Source of the DNA: Chloroflexota bacterium
GTDB taxonomy: Bacteria; Chloroflexota; Dehalococcoidia; JACPQD01
Direction: 5' to 3'
Length of the DNA stretch: 64,000 nt
NCBI GenBank assembly: GCA_016190665.1
Contig: JACPQD010000038.1
Location: forward strand, 1 to 64,000
Below are positions 1 through 8,749 of this stretch, piece after piece; the stretch's first letter is position 1; each line of letters starts with the position of its first letter. The position numbers and the translations under genes were made by a program. The notes below the pieces were generated by a model. That model was not told where the DNA came from. It saw only the letters and a list, made by a program, of their open reading frames with translations, and ran no database searches.

Positions 1-15
1 CCTCGAGTTTGGACA
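1..15 (+). repeat. IS left terminal inverted repeat
   Basis: CCTCGAGTTTGGACA pairs with the reverse complement of 1836-1850 (CCTGGACTTTGGACA) at 13 of 15 positions. It may extend beyond the window start. Confidence 0.75.
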
Positions 16-41
16 TTTGAGTATGTAGTCACTAACATATC

Positions 42-70
42 TTGACAGACGTACCTGTTTGTGGTATCCT
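42..70 (+). promoter_or_regulatory. Promoter of the IS transposition operon
   Basis: TTGACA (42-47) and TATCCT (65-70) are separated by exactly 17 bases, a near-consensus sigma-70 promoter. It lies just inside the left inverted repeat and about 50 bases before the ATG at 122. An AAGGAGG ribosome-binding site follows it. Confidence 0.7.
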
Positions 71-121
71 GGTGCTGGGGCAGGGACGAGCAAGTTGCCT
101 GCACCCAAGGAGGATGCCGCC

Positions 122-451
122 ATGGACAGAGATAATGTTGAGGCTTCGATCTTGCATGCTTTCGAAGTCGTCCTGGAAGCGCAACTGAAGGCGGTCAAAC
201 GCCTGCGGGCGGGGGCTGTGGAGGAGAAACCACCGCCTAAACGTATGTCGCAGATTGATTTAGTGTATGACGTACTCCAGAGAGCGGGCGCGTCGATGCA
301 TGTCTCCGAGATCATCGACCGGGTGGAGAAAACCCACGGAGTGCGGCTGGATCGCGAATCCATTGTTTCCTCGCTGGTGAAGAAGGTCCGCCGGGGCGAC
401 CGTTTCGTACGCGCCGACAGGAATGTCTTCGGGCTCAAAGGAGGGAAGTGA
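122..451 (+). CDS. Small HARE-HTH-like protein of the IS
   Basis: This 109-residue protein has no enzymatic motif. Residues 45-105 (IDLVYDVLQRAG onward) have the pattern of a HARE-HTH winged-helix domain, as in the RNA polymerase delta subunit and some restriction enzymes, so a DNA-binding or regulatory role in transposition is inferred. The track ORF starts at 59, but the ATG at 122 follows AAGGAGGATGCCGCC and is the better start. The stop overlaps the next start (TGATG), so translation with the transposase is probably coupled. A basic linker rich in Lys and Pro precedes the domain. Confidence 0.65.
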   Translation: MDRDNVEASILHAFEVVLEAQLKAVKRLRAGAVEEKPPPKRMSQIDLVYDVLQRAGASMHVSEIIDRVEKTHGVRLDRESIVSSLVKKVRRGDRFVRADRNVFGLKGGK

Positions 452-1827
452 TGAGGCTGGTGCGTGAGTTCCTCTCCCTCCTGGAGCAGGGTTGGAAACC
501 AGTGTTTGCCCAGCAGCGCAGCCTTGGCCGGGCTATCGAGCACGCCATGGTGCTGCCCTGTATCCTGGGCCGGCGCACCATCTCGCGTGAGGTCTGCGCG
601 CTGGGCCGCAGCAACCAGGACTGGAGCGCCGACTATAAGATGTTCTCGCGCAGCCGCTGGCAGGCCGATTTGCTTTTTGCCCCGGTGATCGACACTTATA
701 TCGTTCGCTACCCCGAAGGTCCGATTCCGGTGGCCTTCGATGATACCAAGCTGGCCAAGACCGGAAAGAAGATCGCTACCGCCTTCTGGCAACGCGACCC
801 TATGTCGCCGCCTTTTCATGTCAACTTCCTGCATGGCTTGCGTTTCATACAGGCGTCGCTGCTGTTTCCCCACCATCAGGAAGGAGACATATCGGCACGC
901 GGGTTTCCGGTGGTGTTTCAAGAGGCGCCGGCCATAAAGAAGCCGGGCAGGCGCGCCAGCGAAGAGGAACGTGCCGCCTACCGGCAGGCGCGCAAGCAGC
1001 ATAACCTGTCGACTCAGACGCTCGGTGCAATTCAACGCTTGCGCCACCAGCTGGACCAAAGAGGCGCTTGCGGACGCATTCTGTTGGCCACCTTGGACGG
1101 CAGTTTCTGTAACAAGACCATCTTCAAAGCCGCGTTGGACCGGGTGCATTTGCTGGCCCGTTGTCGTAAGGATGCCCGGCTCTGCTTTCCCGCCCCGGCC
1201 GGGTCTCGGCGCCGCTATGATGAGCAGCTCTTCACCCCCGAGGAGGTGCGTCAGCGGGAGGCTGTACCCTGGCAGGAGGCCTCCGTCTACTACGGCGGAC
1301 AACGGAGAACGCTCCGCTACAAGGAGGTCCAAGGTGTTTTGTGGAGACGTGGCGCCGGCGCCAGACCCCTGCGGCTCATCGTTATCGCTCCCATCCCTTA
1401 CAAGCTCTCCAGGCACGCGCGCACTTACTATCGCGACCCCGCTTACTTGTTGTCCACTGACCTGCATACTTCGTTACCCCAGCTGATCCAGGCTTATCTC
1501 GACCGGTGGCAGATCGAGGTCAATCATCGAGATGAGAAGGACCTCCTGGGCGTCGGCCAGGCCCAGGTGCGTTCCCCTCAATCGGTGCCACGCCATCCAG
1601 CCTTCGCGGTGGCTTGCTACAGTAACTTGCTGCTGGCTGCCCTGAAAGCCTTCGGTCCGGGGCGCACCAGCGACTATCTGAGCCTTCCCAAGTGGAGAAA
1701 GCATGCTAAGAGGCCCTCATTCCTCGATATCCTGACCCTCCTGAGAAAGGAGTGCAACGAAACGCCTGTTTGGCTGTTATCTAACGCAACTTTCGCACAA
1801 AATCTCGTTCGATACGCCAATACGTGA
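451..1827 (+). CDS. DDE transposase (IS4/IS701-like)
   Basis: This 458-residue transposase carries out cut-and-paste movement of the surrounding element. Three acidic blocks fit a DDE catalytic triad: FDDTK near residue 98, ATLDGSF near 217, and RWQIEVNHRDEKDLLG near 355. The last resembles the Y-(2)-R-(3)-E-(6)-K signature of the IS4/IS701 group. GTG at 448 and ATG at 451 are both possible starts. The ATG is best spaced from AAGGAGGG and overlaps the upstream stop. The gene is full length with no frameshift, and both terminal repeats are present, so the element may still be mobile. Confidence 0.85.
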   Translation: MRLVREFLSLLEQGWKPVFAQQRSLGRAIEHAMVLPCILGRRTISREVCALGRSNQDWSADYKMFSRSRWQADLLFAPVIDTYIVRYPEGPIPVAFDDTKLAKTGKKIATAFWQRDPMSPPFHVNFLHGLRFIQASLLFPHHQEGDISARGFPVVFQEAPAIKKPGRRASEEERAAYRQARKQHNLSTQTLGAIQRLRHQLDQRGACGRILLATLDGSFCNKTIFKAALDRVHLLARCRKDARLCFPAPAGSRRRYDEQLFTPEEVRQREAVPWQEASVYYGGQRRTLRYKEVQGVLWRRGAGARPLRLIVIAPIPYKLSRHARTYYRDPAYLLSTDLHTSLPQLIQAYLDRWQIEVNHRDEKDLLGVGQAQVRSPQSVPRHPAFAVACYSNLLLAALKAFGPGRTSDYLSLPKWRKHAKRPSFLDILTLLRKECNETPVWLLSNATFAQNLVRYANT

Positions 1828-1835
1828 TATGCTTT

Positions 1836-1850
1836 TGTCCAAAGTCCAGG
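1836..1850 (-). repeat. IS right terminal inverted repeat
   Basis: TGTCCAAAGTCCAGG is the inverted partner of bases 1-15 (13 of 15). It lies 9 bases after the transposase stop codon. Confidence 0.75.
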
Positions 1851-1965
1851 GCGGGGCGGCAATGCCGCCCCGCCGTCGGCTCGTCAGGAGGTGAAGGGTC
1901 GGAGAGGGTTTCCACCCCTCCGGGGCTCAAACTCTCCCCTACGAATAGTCATAATTTTTGTGTAT

Positions 1966-1985
1966 TTCGTGTATTTCGTGGTTAA
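1966..1985 (+). repeat. Dispersed short repeat before trpC
   Basis: TTCGTGTATTTCGTGGTTAA recurs, with one base missing, at 3641-3659 before trpB. An inverted partial copy is at 3601-3613. It looks like a short genomic repeat family. Confidence 0.5.
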
Positions 1986-2001
1986 CCAACCCGTAAAGGT
2001 C

Positions 2002-2030
2002 TTGGCCAAACCCTGGATATGGAGTATAGT
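2002..2030 (+). promoter_or_regulatory. Predicted promoter, possibly giving leaderless trpC mRNA
   Basis: TTGGCC (2002-2007) and TATAGT (2025-2030) are 17 bases apart. Seven bases after the -10 box is the ATG of trpC at 2038, so transcription would begin at or next to the start codon. Only a weak GGAG lies upstream as a ribosome-binding site. Sequence prediction only. Confidence 0.45.
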
Positions 2031-2037
2031 ATAGGGC

Positions 2038-2805
2038 ATGTTCCTGGATGATATCGTCGCGGACCGGCGGCGGGAGGTGGCGACAGCCAGGGTCTCCCGA
2101 CCTCTTCGTGAGCTGGAGACCCTGGCCTTTCGCCAGGCCAAGCCGCTGGACTTCGCCGGGGCGCTGCAAGACAACGGCGTGCGCCTGATTGCTGAGGCCA
2201 AAAAGGCATCGCCATCGAAAGGGCTGCTGGTCCCGAACTTCGATCCGGTCGGCCTGGCCAGGGTCTATGCCGAGAACGGGGCAGCGGCCATCTCGGTCCT
2301 TACCGAAGAACGCTACTTTCAGGGCAGCCTGGGATATCTCTCAGCCATACGGCAGGCGGTGGCCTTGCCTTTGCTTCGCAAGGACTTCATCTTCGATCCG
2401 TACCAGGTCTGGGAGACGCGCGCCTGCGGCGCCGACGCCCTTCTCCTCATCGCTGCGATCCTCAATGACGAGAAACTGCGGGGACTCCTTGACCTGAGCC
2501 GCGACCTGGGCATGGAATGCCTGGTGGAGGTCCACGACGAGACCGAGCTGGAGAGAGCGTTGGGCCTTGGGGCGCAGGTTATCGGCATCAACAACCGCGA
2601 CCTGCGCACTTTCAAGGTCGATCTGGCTACCACCCACCGTCTCGCCTCCCGAATTCCGCCAGGGCGCGTCATCGTATCCGAGAGCGGCATTAAGTCACGT
2701 GAAGACATAGATTTGATGAGGGGCTGGGGGGTTCATGCGATACTGGTGGGCGAGGCGCTGGTGACGGCGCAGGATGTGGCTGCCAAGGTCAGGGAGCTGG
2801 CATGA
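2038..2805 (+). CDS. trpC: Indole-3-glycerol-phosphate synthase
   Basis: Converts 1-(2-carboxyphenylamino)-1-deoxyribulose 5-phosphate to indole-3-glycerol phosphate, the fourth step of tryptophan synthesis, in the cytoplasm. The 255 residues are the normal length of a single-domain TrpC. Family motifs are seen in order: IAEAKKASPSKG (catalytic Lys region), SVLTEERYFQGS, LLRKDFIFDPYQ, GINNRDLRTF and ESGIKSREDI, which fit the beta-alpha barrel. It overlaps trpF by 4 bases (ATGA), so the two are translationally coupled. An insertion sequence lies immediately upstream, where trpD would be expected in a full operon. Confidence 0.95.
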   Translation: MFLDDIVADRRREVATARVSRPLRELETLAFRQAKPLDFAGALQDNGVRLIAEAKKASPSKGLLVPNFDPVGLARVYAENGAAAISVLTEERYFQGSLGYLSAIRQAVALPLLRKDFIFDPYQVWETRACGADALLLIAAILNDEKLRGLLDLSRDLGMECLVEVHDETELERALGLGAQVIGINNRDLRTFKVDLATTHRLASRIPPGRVIVSESGIKSREDIDLMRGWGVHAILVGEALVTAQDVAAKVRELA

Positions 2806-3512
2806 CCGTCGTCAAGATCTGCGGCATAAGGGAGCCGCTCCACGCCATCGAAGCGGCGGACGCCGGCGCTGACATGATTGGTATGGTTTTCGCCCCCAGC
2901 CCGCGTCAGGTTACCCTGGACAAGGCCCGAGAGATAGTGGCCATCCTGCGGAAGCGATACCCGGCGTCGCCTCGGGACCGTTTGCCTGTTGAGGTGGCGC
3001 AGACCTACAGTCCTCTGTCGAAGCTCCTGCTGGAGGTGAGGCCCACAGTAGTGGGCGTCTTCGTCAACGAGCCGGTCGATCAGATCAATAGGATAGCTGA
3101 CGATTGCCCCCTTGACGCCGTGCAGTTGAGCGGCGATGAGCAGTGGCAGAGCTGCGGCCAGATCACGAGGCCGGTCATCAAAGCGATCCACGTCGAAGCG
3201 GGCAATAGCCCGAGAGAAATACTCTCTCAAGTCAGACTCTTGCACGGCGTCGGCTGCTGCTGTCTGCTGGATACCAAGGTGGCGGGCGTCTACGGCGGCA
3301 CGGGCGAGACCTTCGGCTGGGGTCTGGCGCGCCACGTTTCGAAGCGCTCGTCTTTCATCCTGGCCGGCGGGCTGACGCCGGAGAATGTTGGCGAGGCGCT
3401 CAAGCTGGTGAAACCCTGGGGCGTGGACGTTTCCAGCGGCGTCGAGACCAACGGGGTGAAGGACATTTTCAAAATCCGTATGTTTATCGATGCCGTGAGG
3501 GGCGCGGGGTAG
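2802..3512 (+). CDS. trpF: Phosphoribosylanthranilate isomerase
   Basis: Catalyses the Amadori rearrangement of phosphoribosylanthranilate, the step before TrpC. The catalytic Cys is in VKICGIRE at the N-terminus and the general-acid Asp is in CCLLDTKVAGVYGG. The phosphate-binding loops ILAGGLTPENV and GVDVSSGVE are present. At 236 residues it is longer than the usual 200-210 because of an extra loop around residues 50-75 (RDRLPVEVAQTYSPLSKL). It overlaps trpC by 4 bases. A 198-base spacer with short repeats separates it from trpB. Confidence 0.93.
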   Translation: MTVVKICGIREPLHAIEAADAGADMIGMVFAPSPRQVTLDKAREIVAILRKRYPASPRDRLPVEVAQTYSPLSKLLLEVRPTVVGVFVNEPVDQINRIADDCPLDAVQLSGDEQWQSCGQITRPVIKAIHVEAGNSPREILSQVRLLHGVGCCCLLDTKVAGVYGGTGETFGWGLARHVSKRSSFILAGGLTPENVGEALKLVKPWGVDVSSGVETNGVKDIFKIRMFIDAVRGAG

Positions 3513-3600
3513 AGGAAGTTTCCCCACCTCCCCAACTTGACAAACATGGATGGACAGGATGAACAGGATTAGAGAAGGCTTCCCCCTCCCCAACGCAAGG

Positions 3601-3659
3601 AACCACGAAATACTCGAAATTCGGGATTCTGTTCGTGTGGTTCGTGTATTTGTGGTTAA
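3601..3659. repeat. Inverted short repeat in the trpF-trpB spacer
   Basis: AACCACGAAATAC (3601-3613) is nearly the reverse complement of GTATTTGTGGTT (3646-3657). The right arm matches the repeat at 1966-1985. Just upstream, GGATGGACAGGATGAACAGG (3548-3567) is a second low-complexity repeat. No terminator-like T run follows. Confidence 0.45.
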
Positions 3660-3710
3660 TGATACGGGTGGGGCGTAGACGCGGATGAACACGGAAAGAA
3701 AGGTTAGAAG

Positions 3711-4913
3711 ATGACGGTTGCTGTGGGCCTTCCCGACCGGGAAGGCCATTTCGGAGAGTTCGGCGGGCGCTTTGTCCCCGAGACTCTTATGCCGGCTATC
3801 CTGGAGCTGCAACAGGCTTACGAGGACGCCAGGAAAGATGAGGACTTCCAGAGCGAGCTGGGCGGATTACTTTGCAACTATGTTGGCCGCCCCACGCCTT
3901 TGTATTTCGCGGCCAAGCTGACAGAACATTGCAGTGGCGCAAAGATATACTTGAAACGAGAGGACCTGGCGCATACCGGCGCCCACAAGATCAATAACGC
4001 CCTGGGGCAGGGGCTTCTGGCGCACCGGATGGGCAAGAAACGTATTATCGCCGAGACGGGCGCCGGCCAGCATGGCGTGGCCACAGCCACGGTGTGCGCC
4101 ATGCTGGGTATAGAATGCATCGTCTATATGGGCGAGGAGGACGTGCGCCGTCAATCCCCCAACGTCTTCCGCATGAAGCTGCTGGGCACCGAGGTCCGCG
4201 TGGTGAAGAGCGGCAGCCGCACCCTCAAAGACGCCATCAACGAGGCCATGCGCGATTGGGTGACTAACGTCGCGACGACCTACTACCTCCTGGGAAGCGT
4301 CGTGGGGCCGCACCCCTACCCGATGATGGTGCGCGATTTTCAGTCGGTGATCGGGAAGGAAGTCCGCGAACAGATCGTGGATGCCGAAGGTCGGCTCCCG
4401 GACTGTGCGGTGGCTTGTGTGGGAGGCGGCAGCAATGCCCTGGGGCTCTTCCATCCCTTCGTGAACGACGCTCAGGTCAAGCTCATAGGGGTTGAGGCTG
4501 GAGGCTTGGGCTTAGCGTCGGGGAAGCACGCCGCTACCCTGGCCGCAGGCCGGGTCGGCGTGCTCCACGGCTCCAAGTCCTACCTGTTGCAGGACGAGGC
4601 GGGTCAGGTAATAGAGACCCACAGTATCTCCGCGGGTCTGGACTATCCCGGCGTTGGGCCGGAGCACAGCTTCTACAAGACGACTGGGCGCGCTGATTAT
4701 GTGGTGGCGACGGATGAACAGGCGCTCGAAGGCTTTCAGACGCTGTGCAAGACGGAGGGCATCATCCCGGCGCTGGAGTCGGCCCATGCGGTGTTCTACG
4801 CCGCACGGCTTGCCCCAACGTTGCCGAAGGACCAGATAATCGTGGTGAATCTCAGCGGGCGCGGGGATAAGGACCTGGATACAGTCGCCAGGGCGCTGGG
4901 AGTGACGCTGTAG
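3711..4913 (+). CDS. trpB: Tryptophan synthase beta chain
   Basis: Condenses indole with serine using pyridoxal phosphate, the last step of tryptophan synthesis. The 400 residues match TrpB1-type proteins. The PLP lysine is in [13 protein letters not shown], the phosphate-binding loop is VGGGSNALG, and [10 protein letters not shown] at the N-terminus and [10 protein letters not shown] near the C-terminus are family signatures. ATG 3711 follows AAAGAAAGG. Normally trpA follows directly and supplies indole, but the next gene 550 bases on is an acyl-CoA dehydrogenase. TrpA must therefore be encoded elsewhere, or this TrpB acts alone. Confidence 0.95.
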   Translation: MTVAVGLPDREGHFGEFGGRFVPETLMPAILELQQAYEDARKDEDFQSELGGLLCNYVGRPTPLYFAAKLTEHCSGAKIYLKREDLAHTGAHKINNALGQGLLAHRMGKKRIIAETGAGQHGVATATVCAMLGIECIVYMGEEDVRRQSPNVFRMKLLGTEVRVVKSGSRTLKDAINEAMRDWVTNVATTYYLLGSVVGPHPYPMMVRDFQSVIGKEVREQIVDAEGRLPDCAVACVGGGSNALGLFHPFVNDAQVKLIGVEAGGLGLASGKHAATLAAGRVGVLHGSKSYLLQDEAGQVIETHSISAGLDYPGVGPEHSFYKTTGRADYVVATDEQALEGFQTLCKTEGIIPALESAHAVFYAARLAPTLPKDQIIVVNLSGRGDKDLDTVARALGVTL

Positions 4914-4952
4914 TGAAATGATGAGTGCGGAATGGCCAAGGCTGGAATGACC

Positions 4953-5075
4953 AATAACCAAGAAACAAGCTCCAAACAAATTCCAATAACCAAGGTACGG
5001 CTTCGGCAAATTCCAGGGGCAAGTACTCCGATTTGGCCCCCTGGTTGCTGACCTTGTCATTGTTTCTTGGTTATT
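4953..5075. repeat. Foldback repeat after trpB
   Basis: AATAACCAAGAAACAA (4953-4968) is exactly the reverse complement of 5060-5075, with a 91-base centre that also holds partial copies of the motif (CCAATAACCAAG at 4982). It contains no ORF and resembles a small non-coding dispersed repeat. Confidence 0.6.
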
Positions 5076-5216
5076 GTTTGGTGATTGTATCTTGGTGTTT
5101 GTATCTTCGTTATTCGTTTCGCCTGTTTCGTGCCTAGAACCGTCCCGCCGGGTTGCCCGTTCCCCCAGGGTCATGTTAGAATTGTTGGCGCACTTTGCCC
5201 TGGCCCATTCATTGAC

Positions 5217-5427
5217 GTAGGGGCACGGTGCACCACAATACTGTCTTACTAAAGTCGAATCGCGCCCGACTGGATGTTTCCTCTCCCCTTCGCGGGAGAG
5301 GACTAAGGTGAGGGGGCTTTCCGGTTTCACCCTCACCCTACCCTCTCCCGTCGAGGGAGAGGAAAATAACGGGCGTCATGCACTTGACAGAAGAGTTTTA
5401 TCGGACAGTATTGCGGTGCACCATGCC
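5217..5427. repeat. Nested inverted repeats between trpB and acyl-CoA dehydrogenase
   Basis: The outer arms 5217-5245 and 5399-5427 pair at about 26 of 29 positions and contain GGTGCACC. Between them are two further hairpins with CCTCTCCC/GGGAGAGG stems, at 5280-5301 and 5342-5362. The outer arm sequence is related to the palindrome at 7394-7420. The track ORF of the next gene runs through this block, but that extension is not credible coding sequence. With the repeat at 4953 this fills the 547-base gap. Confidence 0.6.
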
Positions 5428-5460
5428 CTTACGGACAGGTCGGGAAAAGGAGAGTCATTC

Positions 5461-6618
5461 TTGGAATATTTCCTCAATGAACAGCAGAAGATGATCCAGC
5501 AACTGGCGCGCCGGATCGCTGAAGAGAAGATACGCCCCATTCGGGCAGCGCTGGATGAGAGAGAGGAGTTTCCCTGGTCGGTGATCAAGGAGTTGGCTGA
5601 AGCCGACCTCTTTCGCGTCTTCATCCCGGAGCAGTATGAAGGGTTAGGCGGCGGCTGCTTCGATTTGTGTCTGGCCATCGAGGAGCTGAGCCGGGCGTGC
5701 AGCGGCGTTGCCATCAGCTACGCGGCCACGGCCCTGGGCACGTACGCTATTCTCGCCTACGGGAATGACGAGCAAAAGCGGAAGTATCTGCCGCAGATCG
5801 CCGCCGGGGCCAGGCTGGCAGCCTTTGCGATCACCGAGTCCACGGCGGGCAGCGACGCAGCGGGCATCAGGACGACAGCCGTCAAGCAAGGCGATCATTA
5901 CGTCCTCAATGGCGCCAAGCAGTTCATCACCAGCGGCGGAGAGGCCGACATTTACACCGTCATCGCTCTCACGGATGCCAGCAAGGGAAGCCGCGGGGCG
6001 AGCGCCTTCGTCGTGGAGAAGGGGATGCCGGGTTTCACCTTCGGCAAGAAAGAGGCGAAGCTCGGCATTCGCGCCTCCGCCACGAGGGAGCTGGTCTTTC
6101 GGAACTGCGAGGTCCCGGCCAGCAACGTCCTGGGCCGGGAGGGCATGGGCTTCATCATCGTCATGAAGACAGTAGACTACTCGCGCCCCGGCGTCGGCGC
6201 ACAGGCGCTCGGTCTGGCGCAAGGCGCCCTCGAGGAGGCCGTCGCTTATGCGAGGCAGCGCGAGCAGTTCGGCCATCCCATCTCTTCCTTGCAAGCCATT
6301 CAACACATGCTCGCCAACATGGCCATTGAGATCGAGGCGGCTCGGGCCCTGATATACGCCACGGCCCGGACCATCGACAGCGGGGCGAAGAGCATCAGCG
6401 AGGAATCGGCCATGGCCAAGGTCTTCGCCTCGGATGTCGCCATGCGCGTCTGCACCGATGCCGTCCAGGTTCTGGGTGGCGTCGGGTACATGAAGGACTA
6501 CCCGGTGGAGAAGATGATGCGCGACGCCAAAATAACCCAGATCTACGAGGGCACCAACCAAGTGCTGCGCAACGTCGTCGCCCTCGAAGTCTTGAAGCGT
6601 AAGGGCATGAGACAGTGA
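5461..6618 (+). CDS. Acyl-CoA dehydrogenase
   Basis: FAD-dependent alpha-beta dehydrogenation of an acyl-CoA, with electrons passed to the adjacent ETF. The best start is TTG 5461, seven bases after AAAGGAGAG. This gives 385 residues, the normal family size; the 436-residue track ORF reads through repeats. Family signatures include FAITESTAGSDAAG and the C-terminal DAKITQIYEGTNQVLRNVVA. A TTGACA at 5384 is a possible -35 but lacks a good -10. The stop overlaps etfB by 4 bases, so dehydrogenase and ETF are coupled. The substrate chain cannot be read from sequence. Confidence 0.9.
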   Translation: MEYFLNEQQKMIQQLARRIAEEKIRPIRAALDEREEFPWSVIKELAEADLFRVFIPEQYEGLGGGCFDLCLAIEELSRACSGVAISYAATALGTYAILAYGNDEQKRKYLPQIAAGARLAAFAITESTAGSDAAGIRTTAVKQGDHYVLNGAKQFITSGGEADIYTVIALTDASKGSRGASAFVVEKGMPGFTFGKKEAKLGIRASATRELVFRNCEVPASNVLGREGMGFIIVMKTVDYSRPGVGAQALGLAQGALEEAVAYARQREQFGHPISSLQAIQHMLANMAIEIEAARALIYATARTIDSGAKSISEESAMAKVFASDVAMRVCTDAVQVLGGVGYMKDYPVEKMMRDAKITQIYEGTNQVLRNVVALEVLKRKGMRQ

Positions 6619-7397
6619 ACATCGTCGTCTGCATCAAGCAGGTACCAGGCAGCGCCGAAGTCAAAATAGACCCGCAAACCAACACCCTCGCCCGCGCTGG
6701 CGTGAAAGGCATCATCAATCCCCTCGATGCCTACGCCCTGGAGGAGGGCGTCAGGCTCAGGGAACGGGCCGACGGCAAGGTGACCGTCATCAGCATGGGG
6801 CCGCCCCAGGCCGAGGAGGCCCTCCGCGAAGCTATCTCTCTTGGCGCCGACGAGGCGATACTGATCAGCGACCGCGCCTTCGCCGGCTCCGATACCTTGG
6901 CCACGGCGTACGCCCTGGCCAAGGCCGTGGAAAAGATTGGCGCCAGCGACGTAGTCATCTGCGGCCGGCAAACGCTCGACGGCGACACCGGGCAGGTGGG
7001 AGCGGAGATGTCGGAACGGCTGGGTGTTCCCTTCGTCGCCTACGTTTGCAAGATCGAGGAGGTCAGAGAGAAACGCCTTCTGCTGCGGAGGATGGTCGAG
7101 GATGGCCACGAGGTTGTGGAGATGCCGCTCCCCGGTGTCATCACCGTCGTCAAGGAAATCAATGTCCCTCGACTGCCATCCCTGCGTGGGATGATGAAAG
7201 CGAAATCAGCGCAGATCGTTGCCTGGACGGCCGACGACCTGGGCGTGGACACGACGAAGCTGGGACTCAGCGGTTCCCCGACGCGGGTGGTGAAGATCTT
7301 CTACCCGCAGAGAACGCGCCGCAGCCAGATGCTCCAGGGCAAGATCGAGGACCAGGTTGACGAACTCCTGGGGAAGCTCAGGAACGCGAGCGAGTAG
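6615..7397 (+). CDS. etfB: Electron transfer flavoprotein beta subunit
   Basis: Small subunit of the ETF heterodimer that accepts electrons from the upstream dehydrogenase. The 260 residues show the EtfB start NIVVCIKQVPGSAEVKID, the INPLDAYALEEGVRL segment, and a nucleotide-binding region around VICGRQTLDGDTGQVG (residues 115-130). The GTG start overlaps the stop of the dehydrogenase. A palindromic repeat separates it from etfA. Whether this ETF bifurcates (a second FAD in the beta subunit) needs structural modelling. Confidence 0.93.
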   Translation: MNIVVCIKQVPGSAEVKIDPQTNTLARAGVKGIINPLDAYALEEGVRLRERADGKVTVISMGPPQAEEALREAISLGADEAILISDRAFAGSDTLATAYALAKAVEKIGASDVVICGRQTLDGDTGQVGAEMSERLGVPFVAYVCKIEEVREKRLLLRRMVEDGHEVVEMPLPGVITVVKEINVPRLPSLRGMMKAKSAQIVAWTADDLGVDTTKLGLSGSPTRVVKIFYPQRTRRSQMLQGKIEDQVDELLGKLRNASE

Positions 7398-7420
7398 GGC
7401 ACGGTGCGCCGTGCCCCTAC
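7394..7420. repeat. Palindrome between etfB and etfA
   Basis: GTAGGGCACGG and CCGTGCCCCTAC form a hairpin with one bulged base and a 4-base loop. It overlaps the etfB stop and belongs to the same family as the arms at 5217 and 5399. No T tract follows, so it is probably not a terminator. Confidence 0.6.
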
Positions 7421-7462
7421 GTGTCACACTGGGATGAATACGGAACATCACTGAGGAAACGA

Positions 7463-8641
7463 GTGGGCATTAAGATAGACCTGGACAAGTGCATCGGCTG
7501 CGCCTCGTGCGTAGCCGTCTGCCCCTCTGGGGCGATGGAGATGGTTGAGGACAAAGCTCGGGTCAAGGACGCCTGCAACTTGTGCGGGGCGTGCCAGACT
7601 GAGTGTCCCTATGATGCCATATGCATCGAGGTTGACGAGAAGGCTGTCGCAGATGTGGATGCCTTTCGCGGCGTGTGGGTCTTCGCCGAGCAGCGCCGCG
7701 GCAGCGTGAAGGGCGTCGCCTACGAGCTTCTGACCGAGGGACGGCGCCTGGCGGACAAATTGGGCTCCGACCTCTCCGCCATCTATTTTGGCAGCTCCCG
7801 GGACGCCCCGCAGGAGTTGGCCGCCTACGCCGACCGGGTCTTCGTTGTTGACGGCTTCGATCCGGATGGCCAGGAAGACCTTTACACGGCAGAGCTGACG
7901 AGGCTGATTCGAGAGCGAAAGCCGGAGGTCCTGCTGGCGCCGGCCACGGCCTTGGGGCGCGCCTTCATACCGAGGGTCGCCGCTCTCCTGGAAACGGGCC
8001 TCACCGCCGACTGCACCGGCCTGGACATCGACGCGGAGAGGCGTTTGCTCTTGCAGACGCGACCCACCTTTGGCGGCAACCTCATGGCCACTATTGTTTG
8101 CGAAGCCCGGCGGCCTCAGATGTCCACGGTGCGCCCTCACGTCTTCAAGAAGGGCGCTCCCTCGGCTGAGCGAGGCGAGATAATCAAAGTTGACTTCGAT
8201 AGGAATGCTGTCACCTCCAGAACAAGGATGGTTGAGTTCGTGGAGAACCTGACGGAGAAGGTGAAGCTTGAGGACGCCGAGATCGTCGTCTCGGGCGGCC
8301 GCGGACTAGGCAAGGCGGAGAACTTTCAGCTCATCGAGGAGCTGGCGGAAGTCCTTGCGGCGGCGGTGGGCTCCTCGCGCCCGCCGGTGGATGAGGGCTG
8401 GATTCCCTACTCTCACCAGGTGGGGCAGACGGGCAAGACGGTCTGTCCGAAGCTGTACATCGCCTGCGGCATCTCCGGAGCCGTCCAACACCTGGCGGGC
8501 ATGCAGACCGCCGATGTCATTGTGGCCATCAACGAGGACCCCAACGCCCCAATTTTCGAGGTGGCGACTTACGGGATCGTCGGCGACCTCTTCAAGGTGG
8601 TCCCTCTGATGGTGGAGAAGATCAAGAGCAGCCGCGACTAG
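7463..8641 (+). CDS. etfA: Ferredoxin-domain electron transfer flavoprotein alpha subunit
   Basis: Large ETF subunit with an added N-terminal two-cluster ferredoxin domain. Residues 6-60 carry [12 protein letters not shown] and [12 protein letters not shown], enough for two [4Fe-4S] clusters. The rest is a normal EtfA: a Rossmann-like half and the C-terminal FAD domain with [35 protein letters not shown] and [14 protein letters not shown] 7463 follows TGAGGAAAC and is preferred over the track start at 7421, giving 392 residues. The layout recalls CarE of caffeyl-CoA reductase, where such a domain connects the ETF to ferredoxin. Confidence 0.92.
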   Translation: MGIKIDLDKCIGCASCVAVCPSGAMEMVEDKARVKDACNLCGACQTECPYDAICIEVDEKAVADVDAFRGVWVFAEQRRGSVKGVAYELLTEGRRLADKLGSDLSAIYFGSSRDAPQELAAYADRVFVVDGFDPDGQEDLYTAELTRLIRERKPEVLLAPATALGRAFIPRVAALLETGLTADCTGLDIDAERRLLLQTRPTFGGNLMATIVCEARRPQMSTVRPHVFKKGAPSAERGEIIKVDFDRNAVTSRTRMVEFVENLTEKVKLEDAEIVVSGGRGLGKAENFQLIEELAEVLAAAVGSSRPPVDEGWIPYSHQVGQTGKTVCPKLYIACGISGAVQHLAGMQTADVIVAINEDPNAPIFEVATYGIVGDLFKVVPLMVEKIKSSRD

Positions 8642-8669
8642 GCTTGTTTTATGACCCGTTGGCGGTGGT

Positions 8670-8713
8670 GTCTGACGCGTCTGACACGTCGGACCTGTCT
8701 GACTGGTCTGACT
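8670..8713. repeat. Degenerate GTCTGAC tandem repeat
   Basis: GTCTGAC occurs repeatedly at 7-12 base spacing (GTCTGACGCGTCTGACACGTCGGACCTG and on) between etfA and the CoA-transferase. It is a low-complexity intergenic repeat of no evident function. Confidence 0.5.
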
Positions 8714-8749
8714 GTTTTCGAGCGAGGAACTGGAGATTAGGAGAGCTAT

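Larger units (their letters stand above)
1..1850 (+). mobile_element. Insertion sequence, about 1.85 kb, two ORFs
   Basis: The segment is bounded by 15-bp imperfect inverted repeats at 1-15 and 1836-1850; 13 of 15 positions pair, with a shared CTTTGGACA/GTTTGGACA core. It contains a small DNA-binding-like ORF and a DDE transposase in one operon, both transcribed away from a promoter just inside the left repeat. The left repeat begins at the first base of the window, so the true end may lie a few bases upstream and the target duplication cannot be checked. The element sits directly upstream of trpC. Confidence 0.8.

Noticed and set aside
2733-3812. Minus-strand ORF of 359 codons
   Set aside because: It is antisense to trpF and the trpB start, has no recognisable domain, and runs through non-coding repeats.
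5308-5460. N-terminal extension of the acyl-CoA dehydrogenase ORF
   Set aside because: It translates hairpin repeats. TTG 5461 with AAAGGAGAG gives the normal family length.
7394-7420. Terminator between etfB and etfA
   Set aside because: The palindrome lacks a T run and belongs to a repeat family also found at 5217 and 5399.
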